Assembly (NCBI RefSeq): GCF_002105155.1
Contig: NW_019029013.1
Location: 124,001-188,000 of the forward strand
DNA length: 64,000 nucleotides
Reading direction: 5' to 3'
Source: Lobosporangium transversale
Lineage: Eukaryota > Mortierellomycota > Mortierellomycetes > Mortierellales > Mortierellaceae
This document shows, in pieces, positions 1-11,860 of this stretch (position 1 is its first letter; each line of letters starts with the position of its first letter). A program made the translations under genes and the position numbers. The notes below the pieces were generated by a model, which searched no databases, had not been told where the DNA came from, and saw nothing but the letters and a program-made list of their open reading frames with translations.

Positions 1-2200
1 TACAAAAATATACAAAGATGAACAGTATTCTTTTTTATAACTGAAAAGATGACCCATCAGCTTTTAAACACATATATATTCAATAGACTCCCCTGACCAA
101 GAGTATTTGAAAGAAGGTTGCAATTTTACATGTAAAGAAACTGAGAGCGTAACACAAAAAGCTGAATGGACCAGTGACATGGTTGTGGATGTGTATAAAT
201 CTCCACACATTCACTTTTCAACAGGACGGTACTCATTGGCTTTTTTTTTAAACTGTCTTTACTCTCTAAGTCAATATAAGATCATTTTGTATTGAATAAA
301 ATAACCTGGACAAAAGGAGCAGAAAAGTATATAATGCCATCAATCCTTGGTTTGATCCGATTTACTCTTTTGCCTTCTAGTAATCCTTTACCACTTCTAC
401 TTCTCTCTATCACTTCTACTTTACTCTTAATCTCTTAATCCTCTCACTCTCACACCTTTTTGCTAAACTCACGGCACAACGCTTTGGCTGTACGAACTTG
501 CTTTTTGTTACCTTTTCGTCATTGCACACTTGATCGTTTTCGGGTCATCGCCTCATCATCAACCTTCTCTTCTTTTCTTTTTCATTCATTCTTTCATTCA
601 TTCGTTCATTAATATTTTTATTGTCTACAGAACGATTTAATTTCCTTTTGTTCTCTGCTCTTTTAGCAGCTGTCTTTTGTTTTTTATTTTATTTTATTGT
701 ATTATACCCTGTAGTTATTTGTATACTTATTGCCCTACTTATTCACATAAGGATCATTTTTTAGTCCAGGTACAGTATTCAATCATCTTGTACATCATCT
801 TTTTCTCCTTTTCTGCATTGTTTCTTCAATTGCTCTCTCTTCCTCTTCTCTTCTCCCGCGTGTGCTCTCATTCTCTCTTACTCTTTACACAAAATCTCGC
901 TCTCTCTGTGTAATGGTCCCTTTACTCTAATATCGCGTCGGTTTGGGTTTTTTTTACACCTTGGAGATTTACTTGGTTATTGCTATTCCAATTGGGTGCA
1001 ATTGACTTTGAATGAAACACGTTATTCTTTGAGATTAAGAGAGCGTTTCATATGGAGGAGAGAGGGAATGTATATGGGTATGATGCATGGTGTATGTGGG
1101 GTACGCTTTTAAAAGAAAAAAAATATAGATTATCCTCATCTCTAAAAAATGAGCATTTTCCGTCATTGAGATGTTTAGATGTGGAGAAAAAAGATAAAAC
1201 GTAGCCAGTGAACGGGAGCATCTTAATGTCTACACCATGCCACGCAAAAAGAAAAAAAAAACAAGAGCCAGGTCATGGGAGAATTTTTTTGGGGGAGAAG
1301 GAGGGGGTAGAAGACTAGGCTCGGAAAGGAGGTAGATAAAAGAGCCAAAAAAAAAGAAAGTTGTCTATGTTTGTGAAATGATGTGATGTGATGTGTGTTG
1401 TGGCTAGGTGTAGCCCATGTAGCCCGTTTTGTTCTTTGTCTTTCGTTTATTGCATGAAAGAATGACAGTATGCAGGAAGTGCGGTTTTGTAGTAAGCAAA
1501 AAGAAGGAAAAAGAACAAAATGTTGGTAACCTATTATGTGCTTCGTCCTAAAAACTGAGTTTGGGTGTTATTTTTTTTTTTTTGGAGATCTGTCCCCCTG
1601 TCTGCCCTGTCCGAAGCTCTTTCCTCTTAAGAGGGTTCAGGTACACCCCACACCCCACGCAGACAAAACAAAATGAATAATACAGTTTGAAATCCTCGAT
1701 TTCCTCCTTTTCCTCCCACATACACTCAGCGATATTATCAAATCCTGCACATGCACATTGACACAACCACCACACGACATCTCTTTTGGGCAGTCCGGAA
1801 TGAAGGGAAAGTAGGAAAAAAAGAAAAAAGAAAAATAGGGACAAGTGAACACAAAGTCTCTTTCCCATCTCTTCACATTTACACAAACACAAAAATACAA
1901 AATTTTTCTTTGTTTGAATGGAAAAAAAGAACAGATCAGCCCACTTGTTTCTTTTTTGGAAACAATGATCCCGCACACTCCCTTAACGTTACTGTTCTAT
2001 ATACCATAAATACTATGGGTCGACTTCAAGGAGAATGGATCCAATGATCCATGGTATATAAATATAATACATGGATTGTGAGAAAGACATGCCTGCTGAT
2101 CAGCCATCAAACGTCAGCCACACTTCAACAAGTTTTTTCCCACCCTCACTCTCCACACATTCGACGCGTCTCCTCTTTTCCTTCTTCCCGCACACTGCCT

Positions 2201-2224
2201 TCTCCTCCTCCTCCTCCTCCTCCT
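2201..2224. repeat. (TCC)n microsatellite
   Basis: A run of about eight TCC units. It explains the short poly-Pro and poly-Arg open frames seen here on the two strands. Confidence 0.9.
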
Positions 2225-2320
2225 GCGGCTTATTATGAGAGGAGGAAGAGCGCATCGTGCATAATAGCCGAGGAAAAAAAAAAAAGGAGACACAAACATT
2301 TTTTTTTAATCAAGGGCCTT

Positions 2321-2343
2321 TTCCTTCCTTCCTTCCTTCCTTC
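2321..2343. repeat. (CCTT)n microsatellite
   Basis: Five to six CTTC units in a row, within the promoter-proximal region of the kinesin gene. Confidence 0.85.
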
Positions 2344-2455
2344 TTGAGTTACACAACAAAACTTCGAGAACACAAAGGGGAAGAAAAAAAAGGGTCTCAT
2401 GAATGTGTTGCAATGGCTCTCATTGCAATCGCAATTGCAATTGTTCATTTAACCC

Positions 2456-2487
<32 letters not shown>

Positions 2488-2580
2488 GCGCTGACAGGTA
2501 CAAGGGGTGTACATGTACAATTGTTGTGCGGCTCGGTGCGTGCATGCCTTTGTTACTCCACATTCATCCTCCTCTTCACA

Positions 2581-2588
2581 TATAAATA
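2581..2588 (+). promoter_or_regulatory. Candidate TATA box of the kinesin gene
   Basis: TATAAATA lies about 300 bp upstream of the chosen start codon at 2880 and is followed by a pyrimidine-rich stretch (CTCTCCCCCTTTTCTCC) typical of fungal transcription start regions. The distance implies a leader of roughly 200-270 nt if it is used. Confidence 0.45.
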
Positions 2589-2879
2589 GGGACATACCAT
2601 GCATCTCTCCCCCTTTTCTCCCACTTTTTTTTTTATTATTTTTTTTTTTAAATCTCACTTTCACTTTAGACATCTTTCTTAGAACTAATCATTTATGTTT
2701 CTTTATGTATACTACCAATCTTAAATAATAGCGATAACGACTATAGAACTAGCCTTTAATTTACACATTTCTCAGTATCCTCCATATCCACCCACCTCAT
2801 TCACTACGAGTCACAGCCATCCTCTTTCCTCTTTCCTCATCCTTCACTTTTCTGAACTAAACATATACCCCCACGCCCG

Positions 2880-3943
2880 ATGAATACCGCTGTCAAGTAA
2901 GCCTTTATCTTTTTCTTGGTTTCCAAGTCTTGGGGTTGTAGTTTGTGGTTGCAGTCGCAGCAGTCATACAAAGGAATAACAAACCTATACTCACATTTCG
3001 ACATTTATACATTACATCCCTTATCATTCTGTTTCTTCTTTCTTCTGATCTGTTTCTTTTCTAGAGTCGCACTCCGTGTGCGTCCGCTTACACTTCAGGA
3101 GCAGATCAACAACTGTTCAGAAAGTATATCATATGTGCCTAACGAGCCACAAATCGGCATCGTTGGATCCGACAAATCATTCACATTTGACTATGTCTTC
3201 GATGAAGAGACCACACAACGTATGGTCTACGAAACATGCGCTAAGGAGCTTGTTGAGCGTTTCTTGGAAGGGTAAATAACACCCTTAGACTCTTTTAGAC
3301 TCTTTTTTTTTCTTCATTTTTGGAGAATTCCTTCTCTTTCCTAAACTAACCTACTTTATTCATCTACTAGATTCAATGTCACAATTCTTGCATACGGGTA
3401 AGCATAAAAACGCGTTCTCTCTCTCTTTTTTTAAATCCAAAAGCCAATTGTCTTAAATCCTCGTCTTACAATTTGACCTTGATGCAAATAGTCAAACAGG
3501 AAGTGGAAAGACTTATAGTATGGGAACAGGTCTGCAATATCAAAATGCTGATCAAGGTACAATATTCCATCCAAAGGGATTTGTTTGCTTTATTTGGTTA
3601 TTTTGAGTGCTCATTGTTAATTTTTTATTTTTTTTATTTTTTTTTTTTATTAGCTATTGTACCAAGAGCAGCCCATGCCATCTTTGAATCTTTAATCTCT
3701 GAAAAAGAAAAAGATCCAGCTATGGAGTTCCAGGTCTTCGTCTCTTTCCTAGAACTATACAACGAAGAGCTCATCGATCTCTTACAAACACAACCCCGTA
3801 CCCGTAAAGATTCAATCCAAGTCCGCGAAGATGGCTTCGGTGGTATTTCATGGCATGGAGTAAAGGAACAGCAGGTTTGTTCAGCGCAAGAACTTTTGGA
3901 GTAAGTGTTATTGATATTGAGAAATAAGCCTATCTTTTTATCA

Positions 3944-3974
<31 letters not shown>

Positions 3975-6900
3975 TACTGACAAAAATTTGCAATCTCTGG
4001 TGTTTTTTACAGCTGGCTTCAAAAAGGAACATTATGTAGAACAACAGCAGCAACAGACATGAACCAGACCTCATCCCGTTCTCACGCTATTTTCTCAGTC
4101 ATCTTAAAGCAACAACGCTCAGAAGAAATTGAAGAAGTTAAAGAGGGTGAAGAGTCGGGATCACCAGCGACAACAACAGTTGTCACAACAAAGAATGGAA
4201 ACAACAGCAAACCCATGAAGAAGCTCTCCTCAAAATTCCACTTTGTCGATCTAGCTGGATCAGAAAGAGTAAGTCTATGGAGCTTTAAATGGTGTTACAA
4301 AATAAAAATAAAATAAAATAAATACTTACCTTGTATACTAATGGAAAATCAATAGCTTAAACGTACAAGGGCTGTTGGAGATCGTGCAAAAGAGGGTATT
4401 TCGATCAACTCAGGGTTGTTGGCTCTTGGTAATGTCATTAGCGCCCTTGGTGACGAGTCACGAAAGTCCTCCCACATCCCATACCGCGATTCTAAGCTGA
4501 CACGTCTGCTTCAGGACTCACTTGGTGGCAACAGTGCTACGCTGATGTTAGCCTGCGTTTCTGGAGCTGATGTTGATATCAATGAGACTATCAGCACACT
4601 TGTGTACGCCAACAGAGCCAGAAACATCCGTAACAGGGTCGTTGTCAACCATGATTTCAAAGATGCCAGCAGCGCAGAGGTTGCTCAACTGAGAGCAGAG
4701 ATCAATCGTCTCAGAATGGAGAACAGTGCCTTCAAGGCCATGGGATCCGGTCCTGCCGCGGAGTTGGACCAAAGACGCGCTGCAGAGGAAATCAAGGCGT
4801 TACGAGGCGAGGTCACGCGTCTTCGCGACCGTCTCCGTGAAAGTAGTGAAGAGTTGTGCGATGTCTTAGCAGAGCGTGACACTCTTCTAGTCGAACGTGA
4901 GGTATCGGGCGACAACATTGAGGCTCATCCCATCATGATCACCTATCACCGCACGGTTATGCAGCTGAAAGACCGCTTGATCGCAGCCGAGGACCAAGCC
5001 TTGGAACTTCAAACGCTTCTTCAACAGAAGCCTAGTGCTGTCTTTGGTCGACGACAAACCCCACCCTCGCGTAACAAGGCACCCTCACCTTTCAAGAGAA
5101 ATGAGCCGCCAGTCACCGATGATGAACACGATGCAGATGGTGAGCATGAAGAGCATAGTATTCGTCGTAAGGATTCATCTCCTCCACGTGGTCGTCAGTC
5201 CAAGCGTAGGAGTAGGCAGTCATCCCGTGCAGTTTCGCGTTTTGATTTTGGTTCCCATGTGGGTAGCATCACCACTGAGCCTGCACAGCTTCCTTCCAGC
5301 CCACCAATCCCTCAAGTGGAGCAGACTCTCTCTGGCGGCGCTTCCTCGTGGTTCCAAAACCTCAAGACAGAGGAGAACCAACCCTTGTCGGCCCAACTCT
5401 TGGACTATTCTTCGTCTTCCTCGTCCATGTTGCAACGTCTCACTACTGTTGACTCCTCAGACTCATCTCATGAATTCTCACGCAGACGTAGAGCTGCTCG
5501 TCATGGGTCTGGCGGTGTTGGCGAGAATGTAGACAAAGCCAAAGAGGACATTCGCCGTGGATTGCTCTTGCTTAAGGCTGAGAAGAATGGTATGGGTATG
5601 GACATGGACTTGCTTAACATGCTTGATCCTTCTGCACCCGCTGTGCAGCTAAGACCCAGCCCAGCAGCAAGTCGTCGCCGCGACTCTATGACCTCTTCCA
5701 TGTCTTCAGGCTCCAGCCATCGATCTCGTTTCCATGCCCTTCCCACCTTGGAGGACGTTGCTAATGGTAGCCCCATTTCGCCTATGCGAGCTTCATTCCC
5801 TCTGCCTCCAGGCCTTTCTTCCTGGAAGGAGGCCACTGCTAGCCCTCAGGATCAAAAGGTCTTCTTCGAGGCTGAGCAAAAGGCGGCCGAGACCCTCGCC
5901 AATGCTATGAAGGCCATGCACCGTTTCAGCTTCCCATTGTCTGCCTCGGATACGATGCAGATAAGCCAGCAGCAGCAGCAATCTCGTCTTGCAGCAGCCA
6001 TCCAGCAGCAAAAGGCCGCCGCTATTGCTCTTCCAGATTCCGATACTGGCTCGATTCGCTCTGGTTCTCTCCATGAGTCTAGCTCATTCAGAGCTCCTTT
6101 ATCGGTCAAGTCCGTGCCTCGTAGTACTGGTGAGAGTATTCCCTCCAAGCTTTCTGAGAAGATGAACTTTGATAGCATGCTCAACGAAGTCCAGAACGGT
6201 ATTGACAGCAAAGAGGAACTGGTCCATCAACTTGAGAGGGCTGAAGTTGACTATCACAACATGCGCTCCCAGTATGAGGTGGAGATCCGCGCTATGGAAG
6301 ATAGGATCCGTGAGACTGAGATGGATCGTGAGCGTGAAAAATGCAGCGAGAACAAGCTTTCAGGTTCTGTTAAGATCAAGTATGAAGCCAAGATCAAGTC
6401 ACTTATGTCTGAGCTCTCTGATCTGCAGCACAAGTATGCAGATGTATCCAAGATCGCGAACGAGAAGCGCAGCGTCGCCGAGAACCAGCTTAGAAGCTTA
6501 CGTGTGGCTGTGGAGACTCTCAAGGCTGAGAAACAGCGTATGATCAAGCGTATGAAGGAGGACGCTGAGCGTATTAAGGAAATGAATGCTGCCAATGATC
6601 GTGAAATTCAGGCCTTGCGACGTGCCGAGAAGGCTGCTCAAGATGGACGCAAGAAGGCAGAGCGCGAGGTCGAGTTGCAGATGCAGCAACAGCGAGCCGC
6701 CATGCTTCAGCGCAACACAGCCGGCAATGCCAACAATCAACAATCCAAAGTCATTGGTTTCCTCAAGAAACCTCAAACACCCAAGGGCATCACCAAAGCA
6801 CCCAAGCGATCACCTCGCATCGGCGTATCTTCCGAGCGCAACGACAGTATGGGCTCTTCTGTGCCCGCACCAAGGGCCAAAGCCAATAAGACCTCTATTC

Positions 6901-9296
6901 GCTTGCAGGTGTCTCAAAAGAAGCAGGTCATCGACCGTGCCATCTATGGTTACATTTCTGGAAGACATGCTATTAACGTTATGGAGGACTTGCTCAAGAA
7001 ACGCCAACGCCTGAGGAGTGAGAAGCAAGAGCTGGAGCAGGAGCGTGTCAAAGTAGTTCAGGCTCAAGAAGAGAGCGCTGTTGCCAATGGCACTGTCATG
7101 CTCGACTTTGCAAGCGAGCCACAGTACATGGATGATCGTCTCAACATGATCGATGCAGAGATTGCTTACATTAACGCTAGAATCAAAGCTTTGCAGGCCG
7201 AGGCTGCTGCTCTGGGATTCGTGACCGCCATCAGAAACTCGAGTGATGAAGAAGGCAAGGATGGATCCACTGTTTGTGATGAGGAAGAGTTGATGGCCAA
7301 GTTGATCCGTCAAGGCATGGCAGAAGACGCTATGGGCCTTCCGCCAGGCTCTGGTGCTGCTGTAGCGTTCGACTCTTCCATTTCCATCTTGCGCTCGCTG
7401 GATCTTCATGAGGCAAGGGAATTCCTTGAGATGATCTTTGAGGACATGGTTGCTGTGCGCAGCCACGAGAATAGTCTACTTGTTCAAGTTACAAACCAAG
7501 AGAAGATCATTGAGGAGCTCAAACGTGCGTTGCAGGCTATGCGTCAGGCTGCCGTAGGAGTTACACTCGGATACGAGAAACGTTGCGATGGATTGGAGCA
7601 AAAGCTTCGTCAGCTTGGATCTTCAGATGCCATGGCTAGGCCCAACGTTGATGGCTCATCTGAGGAAGATGAGAATGATGCTGAAGTTGCTCGGTTGAAT
7701 CGTGCTGCGTTTGGAGGTGATGATATGAAGTCGCCAATCTTGAGTCGAAATGACCCCAAGGATGTGATGTGGACGCCCTTACCCGACAATGCTCTCCCTT
7801 CATCTGGATCGGTTGCAGAAGCTCTCCTAGGTGACAAGTCGAAGCGTGTCTCTACTATCTTTGACCAACTCTATGAGGATGCCATCAAGACTTCAGATGA
7901 GGCTTCTCCTAAGGTTGGCGGTACTGGAGGAGAGTTCTCACGCATGTTGATTGTCAATCAAGAACGCCGTGTCTCTTGGGCTGGTGTACCAGCTATGGCT
8001 ACAGAGGATAACATTCCTCAGGAGCAAGAGCAACAACAACAGCAACAACAGCAACAACAGCAACAACAACAACAACAACAACAGCAGCAGCAAATCCAAC
8101 GCTTAAATCGTTCTAGTAGCACTAGCGCTATAGGTACCAAGACTATCCCTGAGCGCCCCGAAATCCAGAGAAGCAATACAGCAACGTATGGACATCGTCG
8201 TGGCGCAAGCACTGGGCAAGGCCTCGGCATCTCTACTAGTACTGCGAACCGTAGCAGCAATAATTCGAACCGCCTCTCGACTGGTAGTATGGATGTTCAA
8301 TTGTCAAGAGCGTATGCTCCAACAGCATCCAGCCGCCAGCACGAAAATGTTTTTGCTAGACGCAGCTCTACGCCAATCGGAAGCGGAGCTGGAAGCAGCC
8401 CAGCTGTTGGACCCAAATCATCTAATCGACCCCGCTACAGCTCTAATAATGATGGCCCTCTTCCTTCGCCCTCGCATAACCCTCCTCGTCCTCCCTTGAC
8501 CATCCAGACTGGATTCGGGCCTGGTCATCCCCCACTTCGACATGCCAAGAGCCACCAGTCTCTGCGTCATAGCTATGATAGCCGTCGCCATAGTACGCCC
8601 AGCCCTGGTCCTGGCAGTCGGCGTATGCCTCTGCCTCGATCTGAATCGGATGGAGCCGGTTTTGCCGGTCCGACTGCATCCTCTATTGGTAAGGTCAACA
8701 ATGGAAACGCTCGCCCTCTCAGTCGGATTGGTGCAGCCAACATGATGACAACAACGCAGACAGCGACCAACATGGTCCATGGCTCAGACGGCAACCACCA
8801 TCAAGAACATCACATAATGCCTCTCCACCTCAACAACGCGCGACGCACTAGCGGTCCTTGGGAAGATAACCAGAATGTGTATGAGCGTCTGGCTTCAATT
8901 CATACTCAAGCTAGCCAGGCTCGAATCCTGGCGACCAGACACAGTGTCAACTTTGGGTCTATTTCATCGGGTCCTGCGGGCGGGAGCATGATGACCAGTA
9001 CCGGTAACTTCCAACAAATCCAACAGGCGGGCGGCCGCGCGACTCCTAGTGGGGACCGGCTCCGTATGCACCGTCCATCTGTAGATGGTCTGATGATGGC
9101 GGCAGCTGGAGGCCATCATAACAATGGTGCAGAGGGAGCGGATGGTGGAGAGAGGAACTGGTCTTCTAACTCTTCTTCATCTGTGACCTCAGCCGAGTCG
9201 AACAATTCTCCTGCAGAGAACGAATCGTCTCAACACCACACGACTATCCCAGACCCTATTCAGTCCCTGTCCAAGTCGGAAGTCTCTGTATTTTAG
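2880..9296 (+). CDS. Kinesin-4-like (chromokinesin/KIF21 type) motor protein
   Basis: Plus-end-type microtubule motor. Exons: 2880-2896, 3065-3271, 3371-3397, 3492-3556, 3654-3900, 4013-4268, 4356-9296; spliced length gives 1,919 residues. The start is chosen because the joined N-terminus reads [14 protein letters not shown], the usual kinesin beta-1 strand. Motor motifs: P-loop GQTGSGKT (about residues 84-91), switch [10 protein letters not shown] (about 204), switch II DLAGSER (about 267-273), and [19 protein letters not shown] followed by a neck with [15 protein letters not shown], typical of the kinesin-4 family. Behind the motor come coiled-coil blocks (about residues 360-480 and 890-1100) and long Ser/Pro-rich stretches. 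A second helical region around 7,000-7,600 nt is followed by a pure 21-Gln tract and a disordered Ser/Asn/His-rich tail. The family drives chromosome-arm movement or microtubule length control; which of these applies here cannot be read from the sequence. The last exon carries 86 per cent of the coding sequence without an intron. A KIF27/KIF7-like assignment is a less likely alternative. Confidence 0.92.
8031..8093 (+). repeat. CAA/CAG tract encoding 21 glutamines
   Basis: In-frame mixed CAA/CAG run inside the kinesin tail. The mixture of codons argues that it is translated and tolerated rather than a recent slippage product, although length polymorphism between strains is likely. Confidence 0.95.
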
Positions 9297-10950
9297 AAAA
9301 TCCATGTAGTATACAAAAACCCTTACTTTAGACTTCATGCCACATCAGTGTTTGAATACAATTTTGATTTCGCATGACATTACTAATAGTCTTTGTGACA
9401 TCATGGAAGAAGTGAGGGCTTCTACTGAAACATCGTGTTGAAATGGGCCGCACCCAGTCGCGTGTATAGATCGAAAACAAAGATGAATGTGAAATGTTCT
9501 TATTGTACCTGATCTCCATAGTCTCAATAAGTGCGCTCGCACTCATCCGTGTTGCTTCTGTTATTCTTTATTGTCTTGTTTATGACCTCTTAACATTTTT
9601 ACTTTTTTTAATGACTATCAGCTCTATAATTCATCCTCCAAGCCAAAGGCGTTCTACCTCGGTCTGATGTTCTGTCTCAGGTCTTCTCCTTTCTTCAATG
9701 GACTGTAGGCCTCACTTCTCCAAGCTGAAGCCCCATTGCAGCAGTTTATCGAACGACTAATTAATGAAGCCTCACTTTTACCAGAGCATGTTTGGTACAG
9801 ACGACAAGGAACAAGGAACAAGGAACATACAACATGACACTTTCTTCGTCGACCGTCAGTTTAGGGCTTATTCCTACTTCCCTAAAGGATGACCTGCTCG
9901 ACGTTACTGCTTAAATATTTCAAAGAATATTGCCTTGTTACAGTCCGGCGTACGGCCGTCGTTGCTCTGATCTACTTTTTTTACTTTCCAAGGTATTTAT
10001 TGTGGTGGCGTCTTAGTGTCGATCCCTCCATAGCTCCTTCATTATCGCTCTTAATGAGATCCAAGTACTGGCAGTCATACTTGTAAGCTTTCCCAACATC
10101 CATGCGGTGGTTTTTTGCGCGTGGCGCTTAAAACCCCATCTGTACTGTCTTGGGCATTTGTATCCTTTGAAAATATTGAGATGCTTTTGTGTTTTCCCCA
10201 AAAGCATTGAGGCCACAACTGGTACTTGATGCTCGCAAAATTGTCGTCGTCAATAAATGACTACACGGGATCGCTTTCTATGCAAACATCCATGTTTTGG
10301 AGCATATTTTTCATGAAACCCACCTGGCATAAACGGATTGTTGTATGACCAATAAAAGCAAACTGAGAGATTGACATGTGCTAATTTCTACAATCTGAAA
10401 AAAAAGGCAGCTTGGATACAACCTGCCGCAGTACAACACCCAATGTAATATGTCCCTTTCCTCAATAGACGAGAAGAGAGAAAATAAATGGCGAGAATAA
10501 AGAAACAAGCTTGACTGACAGATGTGCTTCGTTACTATGGATCAAAAGCTACTTGAGCTTAATGTCTGTAGATTGGTTGTTGTGAAGTCTGATAAACATC
10601 TTGAGGATAGGATAGTATTCTCATCTTCACCCGTGAGACTATTTCCCTTGTTGCTCTTCTTTTTTCCTCTTCTTTATTGTAAGGGGATGAATGATATCAT
10701 CGTTATTCACTATCAACCTCTTCAAGCCTTTTTCCTTATGCTTGGCAAAGGCATCAAGGCATATAAGCCTTCTTTTGCCACCATTCGTAAATTTTTGTTT
10801 GGCTTTTGAACGTACAAAAAGCAAAGAACTTGGTATATTCATTATTCAGTCAAATTCTTTCTTGTCGTATAATGGCTTTCACTTACTTTTGTTCTCCTGA
10901 TCACTGATCTTTTTTCTTTTATTTTTCCTTCGCGAGTGCTTTCGAAAACG
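9297..10950. other. Intergenic DNA after the kinesin gene
   Basis: No supported gene. Short open frames on both strands lack splice-supported extension or recognisable motifs. A short direct repeat of ACAAGGA lies near 9805-9822. The kinesin 3' end and polyadenylation signals must lie in the first few hundred bases, but no single site stands out. Confidence 0.5.
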
Positions 10951-10952
10951 AA

Positions 10953-10960
10953 TATAAAAG
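10953..10960 (+). promoter_or_regulatory. TATA box before the small spliced ORF
   Basis: TATAAAAG is followed by a pyrimidine-rich stretch and then, about 75 bp further on, an ATG directly abutting a GTAAGC splice donor. The arrangement looks like a genuine promoter. Confidence 0.4.
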
Positions 10961-11034
10961 GGTCAATCTCAATTTTCCTTTTTTCTCTTTTTTTTTTTAT
11001 CCTCGGCCTCCTTGGCCTTCTCGATCAAGCTAGA

Positions 11035-11245
11035 ATGGTAAGCAATACTCCTCAAACATCCACACCTACTGAAGTGTTCAGCCCTCTCATCCCATGCTAC
11101 ATTGTTCTTATTCTAACTTTATCTTTTCCTGCCTGTCTCTCTCCTTCCATGTCATCTTTAGGCCACAAACGATATGAATTCCCTCCTAAACCAACTGGAG
11201 CCTGGTAGTTCGAGCCAGTTCCACGATCAACTGGTGTCTCCATAA
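11035..11245 (+). CDS. Possible small spliced ORF, 28 codons (unknown)
   Basis: An ATG at 11035 is immediately followed by a strong donor (GTAAGC at 11038). A 124-bp intron with a CTAAC branch-like site and a pyrimidine-rich end closes at 11161 (TTTAG). Exon 2 (11162-11245) then reads ATNDMNSLLNQLEPGSSSQ and stops at TAA 11243-11245, giving a 28-residue product. No family is recognised. The TATA box, start codon, donor, branch site and acceptor all fall in the right order, which is more than chance usually gives. Alternatives are a longer gene broken after exon 2, or an additional intron (a donor-like GTAGTT lies in exon 2) linking it to the GC-rich tract downstream. Confidence 0.3.
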
Positions 11246-11250
11246 ACAAA

Positions 11251-11487
11251 ATGGCGCCAGCCCGCCTTGCTCCGTCCTCCTCGCCGAAGCGGCCAGAGCA
11301 TCTCGTCCAAACAGCCAAGCCGCTTCCTCACTCAGACGACCAGGCCAAAGCCTCTCACTCAGCCAGCTAGGCTGCCTTCTCGTCCAAACAGCCGGGCTAT
11401 GTCGTCTCTGCCTCGCTCAAGCAGCTTGATCACCTTCTCGGGCAAACTCAAAGCCATGGCGACCAGCTCCGGACGTCCCCTATCTAA
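11251..11487 (+). pseudogene. GC-rich coding-like tract with an in-frame stop
   Basis: The frame beginning ATGGCGCCAGCC reads 39 codons to a TAG at 11368-11370. In the same frame it continues with a protein-like stretch (AAFSSKQPGYVVSASLKQLD) to TAA at 11485-11487. Base composition is much richer in G+C than the surrounding 2 kb. A word CTCGTCCAAACAGCC occurs twice, so part of it may be an internal duplication. It could be a decayed gene, a 3' part of the small spliced ORF just upstream, or a minisatellite-like sequence. No family is recognised. Confidence 0.25.
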
Positions 11488-11535
11488 AGAGCAAAACCAA
11501 CAGAAAACTGAATGATTCCAACGTCAAAACAAACA

Positions 11536-11698
11536 TTTAAAAAAAAAATCAGAAAAAAAGTCAAAGAAAAAAAAGCATATTAAAAGAAAAGAACTTATAA
11601 AAAAAAAAAAACAAAAAAAAAAACTTATTAAAAAAAAAAAAAAGAAAAAAGCAAAGAAAAGAACTTATAAAAAACAAAAAAACAAAAAAAAAAAAAAT
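11536..11698. repeat. A-rich low-complexity block
   Basis: Repeated long A runs separated by GAACTTAT and AAAG words; the phrase AAAGAACTTATAAAA recurs. It resembles a degenerate tandem array or the A-rich tail of a retroposed sequence next to the GC-rich tract on its left. Confidence 0.6.
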
Positions 11699-11810
11699 CT
11701 AACACTTCAAATTCTAATATAGCAACAACGTATATCCAAGGTAGGTCCGGACGGGCATGAACCTGAGCTGACTCTCAAATGAGCCATGCGGTGGTGGAGC
11801 CCCTTCGGCT

Positions 11811-11860
11811 GGATTAATGGGTTAATGGGTTAATGGGTTAATGGGTTAATGGGTTAATGG
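11811..11860. repeat. 8-bp tandem repeat (GGGTTAAT)6
   Basis: Six consecutive copies of GGGTTAAT, the first with one substitution, plus two bases. The unit is close to, but not, the fungal telomere repeat TTAGGG. It sits at the boundary between GC-rich and AT-rich DNA. Confidence 0.9.

Larger units (their letters stand above)
1..2879. other. Intergenic DNA upstream of the kinesin gene
   Basis: No convincing coding region is visible on either strand. The stretch from about 360 to 920 is strongly pyrimidine-rich (repeated CTTCTAC, CTCTCA and TTCATTC words), like fungal leader or promoter DNA. Short A runs occur around 1245-1350, and a pure A run of about 28 nt lies at 2460-2487. The short open frames here are low-complexity (poly-Lys, poly-Phe, poly-Ser/Pro) and look accidental. 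A 5'-untranslated leader of the kinesin mRNA probably occupies the last few hundred bases. Confidence 0.6.

Noticed and set aside
1548-1978. Long minus-strand frames upstream of the kinesin gene
   Set aside because: They are rich in Lys/Phe/Cys from homopolymer translation and have no motif or splice support.
2461-2487. A run as the poly(A) tail of a processed pseudogene
   Set aside because: No target-site duplication or gene-like sequence precedes it, and similar runs occur throughout the window without any retroposed body.
6810-7466. 218-codon minus-strand frame inside the kinesin gene
   Set aside because: It lies entirely antisense to a clear coiled-coil coding region. Codon-bias shadows of this kind are expected there.
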